From Rhodococcus sp. Leaf247 (GTDB lineage: Bacteria; Actinomycetota; Actinomycetes; Mycobacteriales; Mycobacteriaceae): DNA of 64,000 nt. The stretch covers positions 258,405 through 322,404 of the forward strand of contig NZ_LMRP01000004.1 in assembly GCF_001426185.1 (NCBI RefSeq). The letters are read 5' to 3'. The position numbers and the translations under genes are program-made. Below, piece by piece: positions 58,737 to 64,000 of the stretch (the stretch's first letter is position 1; each line of letters starts with the position of its first letter). The notes beneath the pieces are model-generated. The model had not been told where the DNA came from and made no database searches. It saw nothing but the letters and a program-made list of their open reading frames with translations.

Positions 58737-60142
58737 GTCCCTCCGTGTCCCGGAGGCTCCCGACCGTTCGTGCCGCAGGAGTCGACTTCTCGGCCGTACG
58801 TGCAGAGTTCGACCTCCCGACCGACTATCCGTCCGACGCTGTGGCCGGAGCGGACTCTCGGCCGAATCGTCGAGACGCCACGGACCTCGAGTTCGTCACC
58901 ATCGACCCGCCGGGATCCATGGATCTCGACCAGGCGCTGGTGGTGGAACGGACCGCGTCGGGCTTCCGTCTGCTCTACGCCATCGCGGATGTCGCCGCCG
59001 TCGTGGTTCCGGGCAGCGCACTCGACGAGGAAGTGCGCCGACGCGGCCAGACTCTCTACCTCCCCGACGACACGGTGCCGCTGCATCCTCGGTCGATGTC
59101 GGAAGACGCATCGTCGCTGCTCCCGGATCGTGTCCGGCCCGCCGCGCTGTGGACGATCGACACCGACGACAGTGGCGTCGCCACGTCGTGGACCGTCGAG
59201 GCGGCCACCGTCCGTTCGCGGCAACGGTTCACCTACGCCGAGGTCCAGCAGGCCGCCGACGGCGGGACACTGCACCCGTCGCTGACGGCGCTGCCGGATC
59301 TTGGGCGTGCCCGGCGCGCACTGGCGGTCTCGCGTGGAGCGATCGAACTGGCGCTACCGGAACAGGAAGTCGTGGCCGACGGCGACGGCTGGCGTGTGGA
59401 CATCGCGCCGCGTGTCGACGCGGATGCGTGGAACGCCGAGATGTCGTTGCTGACGGGAATGTGCGCCGCGGCCATCATGATCGAGGCGCGGACGGGCATC
59501 CTGCGCACACTTCCGCCCCCCTCTCGGTCGGATATCGACGCGCTCCGAGCGGTCGTCCTGGCTCTCGGGCTGCCGTGGCCGGAGGGGTCGACCCCGGGGC
59601 AGGTCCTGGCATCGCTGGATCCGGCGGCTCCGTCCACCCTGGCGATCATGAGCGAAGCGACGACACTGCTCCGCGGCGCGGCCTACGTCGCGTTCGAGGG
59701 CGAGGTTCCGTCGCAGCCGAACCACTCGGGGATCGGTGGGCCGTACGCGCACGTGACGGCGCCGCTGCGCCGCCGCGTCGATCGCTACGGAACCGAGGTG
59801 TGCCTGTCGCATTGCGCAGGGGTGCCGGTTCCGGAGTGGGTGCGTGCCGAGTTCGCGGACCTGCCCGAGGCGATGAAGCGCAGCGACTCGGTGGCGTCCA
59901 AGGTGGACAGGGCGTGCATCGACCAGGTCGAGGCGCAGGTGTTGATCGGGCACGTCGGACAGTCGACCACCGCGGTGGTCCTGCGCGGGCGAACCGACAA
60001 GCGCCCCGCAGAGGTCTTCGTGCCCGAATACACGGTGATCGGTCCGTGCGACGGTGATCCGGCGGAGGGCACCACCGTCACGGTCGGCATCGGCCCCGTC
60101 GACGTGGCATCCCGGACCGTGAGGTTCGCGCTAGTTCGATAG
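58733..60142 (+). CDS. RNB-domain ribonuclease (RNase II/R-like)
   Basis: A 469-residue protein built around the RNB catalytic domain. FVTIDPPGSMDLDQALVVER contains the conserved aspartates that hold magnesium, followed by LLYAIADVAAVVVPGSALDE and RRGQTLYLPDDTVPLHPRSM. AYVAFEGEVPSQPNHSGIGG then PYAHVTAPLRRRVDRYGTEV is the second RNA-binding half. Cold-shock and S1 domains of E. coli RNase II/R are missing or much reduced, as in the shorter actinobacterial form. It is expected to degrade single-stranded RNA 3' to 5'. Overlaps convergently with the CYTH-CHAD gene by 12 bases. Confidence 0.9.
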   Translation: MSPSVSRRLPTVRAAGVDFSAVRAEFDLPTDYPSDAVAGADSRPNRRDATDLEFVTIDPPGSMDLDQALVVERTASGFRLLYAIADVAAVVVPGSALDEEVRRRGQTLYLPDDTVPLHPRSMSEDASSLLPDRVRPAALWTIDTDDSGVATSWTVEAATVRSRQRFTYAEVQQAADGGTLHPSLTALPDLGRARRALAVSRGAIELALPEQEVVADGDGWRVDIAPRVDADAWNAEMSLLTGMCAAAIMIEARTGILRTLPPPSRSDIDALRAVVLALGLPWPEGSTPGQVLASLDPAAPSTLAIMSEATTLLRGAAYVAFEGEVPSQPNHSGIGGPYAHVTAPLRRRVDRYGTEVCLSHCAGVPVPEWVRAEFADLPEAMKRSDSVASKVDRACIDQVEAQVLIGHVGQSTTAVVLRGRTDKRPAEVFVPEYTVIGPCDGDPAEGTTVTVGIGPVDVASRTVRFALVR

Positions 60143-61666
60143 AGCGGACGCGGTGCGCCGCAACTTCTTCCACGCGCGGGGGAGAGGTTCGAGCGCATCG
60201 CGGCCCGCGGCCGTCTCGTTCGCGTAGAGGACGCCGAAGGTGAACGTGTCCTCGCCGCGCTCCGCGGCGGACGCTGCCTCGAGCAGCAGGGTGTCGCGCG
60301 AGACGGCGCTGTCCTGGTGATCGCCCAGCACGGACTGCACCTTCTTGGCCGACGACGCCACTGCCGACGCTGTGCGATGGAAGCGGCCCGACGGGATCGC
60401 GGTGGACGCAGCCTCGGCGGCGTACCGGAGCTTCTTCGCCGCCTTGCGGATGTCGTGGACGGCCTCCTCGTGCTCGGCGCCTGTCAGCGACGATGCCCGT
60501 GCTTCCGCCTTCTCGACGGTGCGGAACTGAGCACGGAGAACCTTGCGGAACACCGTGGGAGCCTCGGCGTCGGACGGGCCGACGGTGGGTGCGGCGAGGA
60601 GTGCATCGAGGCCGTTCAACAGCGCGAAGTAGCGACGACCGTCCAGCTCACGCACGATCTCCTCGTGGGCGAGCGTGTACAGCCGCTCCTGTGTGCCCAC
60701 CAGGGACTCGACGATCGGCCCCCGCACAGCGCGGTCCTCGAGCGAGTCGAGCGCCGACCGGTACCGCGCCGCCAGCACTTCGGCATCGCGTGCGGTGCCC
60801 AGGATGTCGGCAAGCCATGACAACTCGGACCGAAGTGTGTCCACGGCCTCGCGGTCGAGGAGTTTCCGGTACGACCGCAGCACGCTGCGCAGCCGGCGCG
60901 TGGCGACGCGCATGGCGTGAACGGCGTCGTCGGCGTTCTGCCGTACCCGAGGATCGGCGGCGAGGAGGGCGGAGATGTCGTCGGACAACGCTGCCAGCAC
61001 CGCCGCACCCGCGGTGCCGTCCCGGGCGGGGACCGCGTCCGTGTCGGTGAGCCGGGGGCCGAGTGCGCGAGCGAGCTTCGAGGTCGACGAGGCAGGGTGC
61101 GCGCCGTGGGAGAGGAGGTGCTTGCTCACCTTCCGCAGAATCTTGCGATCCCCGTCGAGAAGCTCCACCTCCCACTCGCGCCAGGTGACCGTGACATCGT
61201 CGAGAAGGTTGTGGGCGGTGACGGTGTCGTCGCACAGCTCGGCGGCGTTGTCGTGGTGCTTCGTGGACAGGATCGTCACGATCCGGCGTGTCTCGATGGT
61301 GGCCACCGGAACGAGCGCCTTCCCGCGCACGTGCGCACTCACCCGCTCGGCCACCTCGGACGGAACACGAGAGTTGTTGCCGCCGGCGGACAACGGGCTC
61401 CGCAGTTCGAGGCGCTCGTCCGTGGACACCGGCATCTTCACGTGCCACCCCGCGTCCGAGCTCCCCGTGCGCCGGCGGACCGTGATGCGTCGACGGGCGA
61501 GATCGAGGTCGGCGGTATCGAAGTACGTCGACGAAGGATGGGTCGGGTCCGGAGCGGACGACGCGACGATCGACGCACTGCCCGTGAGTTCCGGAACCGG
61601 CGTGTCCGTTCCGACGTCGAACTTGGCCTCGATCTCGGTGTGTGCACCGGCGTCACCTGAACTCAT
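60131..61666 (-). CDS. CYTH and CHAD domain protein (Rv2226-like)
   Basis: A 511-residue protein. The N-terminal CYTH domain (about 8-205) starts with HTEIEAKFDV (the ExExK motif), with SSTYFDTADLDLARRRITVR and TWREWEVELLDG following; it forms a tunnel that binds triphosphates. The C-terminal CHAD domain (about 225-500) is a helical bundle rich in His, Arg and Lys: DDAVHAMRVATRRLRSVLRS and EAVHDIRKAAKKLRYAAEAA carry the conserved HxxRVxxRRLR and H.xRKxxKKLRY motifs that bind polyphosphate. It probably binds or processes polyphosphate granules. Same position as Rv2226 next to panB. Confidence 0.92.
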   Translation of the reverse strand: MSSGDAGAHTEIEAKFDVGTDTPVPELTGSASIVASSAPDPTHPSSTYFDTADLDLARRRITVRRRTGSSDAGWHVKMPVSTDERLELRSPLSAGGNNSRVPSEVAERVSAHVRGKALVPVATIETRRIVTILSTKHHDNAAELCDDTVTAHNLLDDVTVTWREWEVELLDGDRKILRKVSKHLLSHGAHPASSTSKLARALGPRLTDTDAVPARDGTAGAAVLAALSDDISALLAADPRVRQNADDAVHAMRVATRRLRSVLRSYRKLLDREAVDTLRSELSWLADILGTARDAEVLAARYRSALDSLEDRAVRGPIVESLVGTQERLYTLAHEEIVRELDGRRYFALLNGLDALLAAPTVGPSDAEAPTVFRKVLRAQFRTVEKAEARASSLTGAEHEEAVHDIRKAAKKLRYAAEAASTAIPSGRFHRTASAVASSAKKVQSVLGDHQDSAVSRDTLLLEAASAAERGEDTFTFGVLYANETAAGRDALEPLPRAWKKLRRTASALSN

Positions 61667-61702
61667 GGTGACATCTTTACCACCGAGAGATGAACGATCG
61701 GC

Positions 61703-62680
61703 TCAGCGCAGCGAGTCGGTCGCTTCGACGAGGTGGTGCACGATCCCCGGTTCGGACGCCGAATGCCCCGCATCGTCGACGATGTGCAGCGTGGACGACG
61801 GCCATGCCCGGTGCAGATCCCAGGCGCTCGTGGCCGGACACACCACGTCGTATCGGCCCTGGACGATCACCCCCGGGATGTGGGAGATCAGAGTCATGTC
61901 GCGGAGCACCTGGTTCTCGTCGAGAAATCCGTGGTGGACGAAGTAGTGATTCTCGATGCGGGAGAACGCGAGTGCGAACCGAGCCTCCGAGGTCTCCTGC
62001 ACGCGTTCGGGTTTGGGCAACAGTGTGCTGGTGGCGCCCTCCCACGTGGACCACGCGACGGCCGCGTCGAGGGCGACGTCGGAGTCGCTCGAGTGCAGCA
62101 GCCGGTGATAGACCTCGACCGGATCGGCGTCGCGTTCCGCGACGGGAATCGGCGCGAGGAACTTCTCCCACAGCTCGGGGAAAAGGTGCCCGGCTCCGCC
62201 TCGGTAGTACCAGTCGATCTCCTTCTCCCGCAGGAGGAAGATGCCGCGCAGCACCAGCGCCGTCACGCGCGCCGGGTGTGCCTGGGCGTACGCGAGCGAC
62301 AGTGTGGAGCCCCACGATCCGCCGAAGACGACCCACGTGTCGATGCCGAGGTGTTCGCGAAGAGCTTCCATGTCGGCGATGGAGTGGCCGGTGGTGTTGA
62401 CGGAGAGATCCGCGCCGTCGGCCACGTGGGGCGTGGACTTTCCGCAGCCACGCTGGTCGAACAGCACGATCCGGTACGAGGCCGGGTCGAAGTACCGTCG
62501 CTGATCGGCGTTGGTTCCGCCGCCGGGGCCGCCGTGCACGAACACGACGGGCTTGCCGTCCGGGTTGCCGCTGACTTCCCAGTGGAGGCTCTGCCCGTCA
62601 CCGACGTCGAGCATGCCGGTGTCGTGGGCGTCGAGTGCCGGATACAGGGTGCGCAGGGTGTCCGGTGCCGGGAGGTGCAC
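61703..62680 (-). CDS. pip: Prolyl iminopeptidase (alpha/beta hydrolase)
   Basis: A 325-residue S33-family peptidase that releases N-terminal proline. VVFVHGGPGGGTNADQRRYF is the oxyanion-hole motif; VVFGGSWGSTLSLAYAQAHP contains the nucleophile serine; VQGRYDVVCPATSAWDLHRA the Asp; and DDAGHSASEPGIVHHLV the His. RGIFLLREKEIDWYYRGGAG is the proline-pocket cap typical of Pip. It is cytosolic. The GTG start at 62680 lies four bases after the lipoprotein stop, so the two are probably one transcript. Confidence 0.93.
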   Translation of the reverse strand: MHLPAPDTLRTLYPALDAHDTGMLDVGDGQSLHWEVSGNPDGKPVVFVHGGPGGGTNADQRRYFDPASYRIVLFDQRGCGKSTPHVADGADLSVNTTGHSIADMEALREHLGIDTWVVFGGSWGSTLSLAYAQAHPARVTALVLRGIFLLREKEIDWYYRGGAGHLFPELWEKFLAPIPVAERDADPVEVYHRLLHSSDSDVALDAAVAWSTWEGATSTLLPKPERVQETSEARFALAFSRIENHYFVHHGFLDENQVLRDMTLISHIPGVIVQGRYDVVCPATSAWDLHRAWPSSTLHIVDDAGHSASEPGIVHHLVEATDSLR

Positions 62681-62683
62681 GGT

Positions 62684-63103
62684 CTACAGCCCGACGAGTC
62701 CGGACGCCATGTCCGGGATATCGAGGATGTCGATGACCTGTGTGCGCACATCGGAGCAGGAGTCCGTGGTCGCTGTGTCGACGATCGCCCGATTCTGGAC
62801 GACGGCAGCGTTCAGCCCGTAGCGCGCCGCCCACGTCTGGACCAGGATGTTCAGTCCACCGCGGCCCACCGTCGGGCCCTGGACACGCCAGTTGGACAGC
62901 TGCGCCTCGAGATCGGTGCACAGTGACTGCGCCTGATCGTCGGACACCGTCGGCGCCGAGGGGGCTGCCGACGATGCCGTCGTCTCCGCAGAGGGGGTCG
63001 TCGTCGTGGTCGTGGTGGTGCCGCCGCTGCTGCAGGCCGCCAGGGTCAGGCCCGCTGCTGCCAGGGCACACGCAGCGGTGAGTGGAGTTCGCATCGTTGC
63101 CAT
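62684..63103 (-). CDS. Lipoprotein with Thr-rich linker
   Basis: A 139-residue lipoprotein. The signal (MATMRTPLTAACALAAAGLT) ends at the lipobox LAAC, with Cys24 as the acylation site. A low-complexity SSGG-(T)8-PSAETTASSAAPSAP linker follows, then a small domain with two cysteines (SLCTDLEAQLSNWRVQGPTV, DSCSDVRTQVIDILDIPDMA) that may pair. No family is recognised. ATGs at 63103 and 63094 are both possible. It precedes the prolyl iminopeptidase gene by three bases. Confidence 0.8.
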   Translation of the reverse strand: MATMRTPLTAACALAAAGLTLAACSSGGTTTTTTTTPSAETTASSAAPSAPTVSDDQAQSLCTDLEAQLSNWRVQGPTVGRGGLNILVQTWAARYGLNAAVVQNRAIVDTATTDSCSDVRTQVIDILDIPDMASGLVGL

Positions 63104-63135
63104 GGCCAAGAGTGTGCCAGCTGCCCGGACCGGCG

Positions 63136-63972
63136 TCAGAAGCTGTGTTCCTGCGCGGGGAAGGTGCCGGACCGCACCTCGGCCGCGTAGGTGGACGCTG
63201 CCGACCGGAGCTGATCGCCGATGTCGCCGAACCGCTTGACGAACTTCGCGGTGCGGCCGCTGGTCATTCCCGCCATGTCCTGCCAGACGAGCACCTGGGC
63301 GTCGCATTCCGGCCCGGCGCCGATTCCGACGGTGGGGATGGACAGCTTGCGTGTGACCTGACCGGCGAGGTCGGCGGGCACCATCTCCATGACGACCGCG
63401 AAGGCGCCGGCTTCCTGGACTGCGATGGCGTCGGCGACGAGCTGCTCGGACGCGTCGCCGCGGCCCTGCACGCGGAAGCCGCCGAGGCCGTTGACGCTCT
63501 GCGGGGTGAAGCCGATGTGGGCCATGACCGGGATGCCGGCGGCGGTGATCGCGGCGATCTGCGGGGCGACACGCTCGCCGCCTTCGAGCTTGACCGCGTT
63601 GGCCTGGCCCTCGCGCATGAAGCGGATCGCGGTCTCGACGGCCTGCTGGGGCGAGACCTCGTAGGTGCCGAAGGGGAGGTCGGCGACGACCAGCGCGTTC
63701 GGCGCGCCGCGGACCACACCGCGTACGAGGGGAATGAGCTCGTCGATGCCGACATGGACCGTGGTGTCGTAGCCGTAGACGACGTTGGCCGCGGAGTCGC
63801 CGACGAGCAGGACGGGAATTCCGGCCTCCTCGAAGATGCGCGCGCTCGAGTAGTCGTATGCCGTGAGCATCGCCCAGCGATCGCCCGAGGCCTTCATGGC
63901 CTGGAGGTGATGGGTGCGGGTCTTACGACCGGTGGGCGCAGCACCGTAGAGAGTGGTTTCCGCAGCAGACAT
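63136..63972 (-). CDS. panB: 3-methyl-2-oxobutanoate hydroxymethyltransferase PanB
   Basis: A 278-residue enzyme that adds a hydroxymethyl group from 5,10-methylene-THF to ketoisovalerate, the first committed step of pantothenate synthesis and hence Co[81 protein letters not shown] and [20 protein letters not shown] are the family blocks, holding the metal-binding Asp residues and the catalytic Glu. The ATG at 63972 has GAAAGGGA about 7 bases upstream. It matches Rv2225 and closes the syntenic block. panC and panD are not in the window. Confidence 0.95.
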   Translation of the reverse strand: MSAAETTLYGAAPTGRKTRTHHLQAMKASGDRWAMLTAYDYSSARIFEEAGIPVLLVGDSAANVVYGYDTTVHVGIDELIPLVRGVVRGAPNALVVADLPFGTYEVSPQQAVETAIRFMREGQANAVKLEGGERVAPQIAAITAAGIPVMAHIGFTPQSVNGLGGFRVQGRGDASEQLVADAIAVQEAGAFAVVMEMVPADLAGQVTRKLSIPTVGIGAGPECDAQVLVWQDMAGMTSGRTAKFVKRFGDIGDQLRSAASTYAAEVRSGTFPAQEHSF

Positions 63973-64000
63973 TGGTGTCCCTTTCGTCCTCGAGGCCCGC

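Noticed and set aside
62990-63025. Microsatellite-like GTC/GTG tract as a repeat element
   Set aside because: It encodes the eight-threonine linker of the lipoprotein with varied codons and needs no separate explanation.

Overview
The window reads as chromosome from a high-GC, mycolic-acid-containing actinobacterium, most likely Rhodococcus or a close relative. This is inferred from four things: very high GC with strong third-position bias, the fabD-acpM-kasA-accD6 mycolate operon with a MabR-type regulator, a type A RNase P RNA with actinobacterial helices, and long gene order shared (as recalled) with Mycobacterium tuberculosis Rv2225 to Rv2247. No sequence search could be run, so family names rest on motifs and remembered homologues.

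Region 1-4700 is accessory DNA with visibly lower GC. It holds the most notable system in the window, a two-gene Pycsar anti-phage module: a class III cyclase (PycC, 1047-1997) followed 8 bases later by a membrane effector (PycTM type, 2006-2554). An orphan DUF5677-like gene diverges from it. Downstream lie the eroded, multiply frameshifted remains of an unrelated gene (about 3010-4130) and a small secreted protein.

Region 5000-28600 is metabolic and signalling DNA. It contains a membrane protein, a short-chain dehydrogenase, a YihY/BrkB protein, a frameshifted DUF925 nucleotidyltransferase coupled to a GNAT gene, an NAD-epimerase, and an orphan formyltransferase with an IdeR/DtxR-type iron box directly before its start. 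A GH13-like glycosidase and a GAF-ANTAR antiterminator follow. Four cyclic-di-GMP proteins lie within 15.5 kb. Two of them are paralogous GAF-GGDEF-EAL proteins that flank a PAS/unknown/MoeY operon, and one of the pair has lost EAL catalytic residues. A tRNA-Met, a molybdopterin oxidoreductase and a serine hydrolase complete the region.

Region 28700-40300 is core lipid and central metabolism: DUF3145, then the minus-strand run aceE, mabR, fabD, acpM, kasA, accD6. Pyruvate dehydrogenase E1 makes acetyl-CoA; FabD, AcpM, KasA and AccD6 supply and run FAS-II elongation of meromycolate under MabR control. No kasB is present. Divergent from aceE are DUF3052, an AhpE-like peroxiredoxin, tRNA-Val(TAC) and a small zinc-binding protein.

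Region 40300-47800 is catabolic and accessory: an iron alcohol dehydrogenase and MmsA with a divergent LysR regulator, a 14-TM drug exporter, an amidase, a 23-residue small ORF, a hotdog thioesterase and an acetoacetate-decarboxylase-like protein. Region 48500-64000 again matches mycobacterial core order: cobD, SURF1, ptpA, a HAD protein (PtkA-like), a CobC-like aminotransferase, a NIF3 protein, a zinc-ribbon coiled coil, RNase HI/phosphatase, a permease, DUF1697, rnpB, a 30-residue small ORF, an RNB nuclease, a CYTH-CHAD protein, a prolyl iminopeptidase, a lipoprotein and panB.
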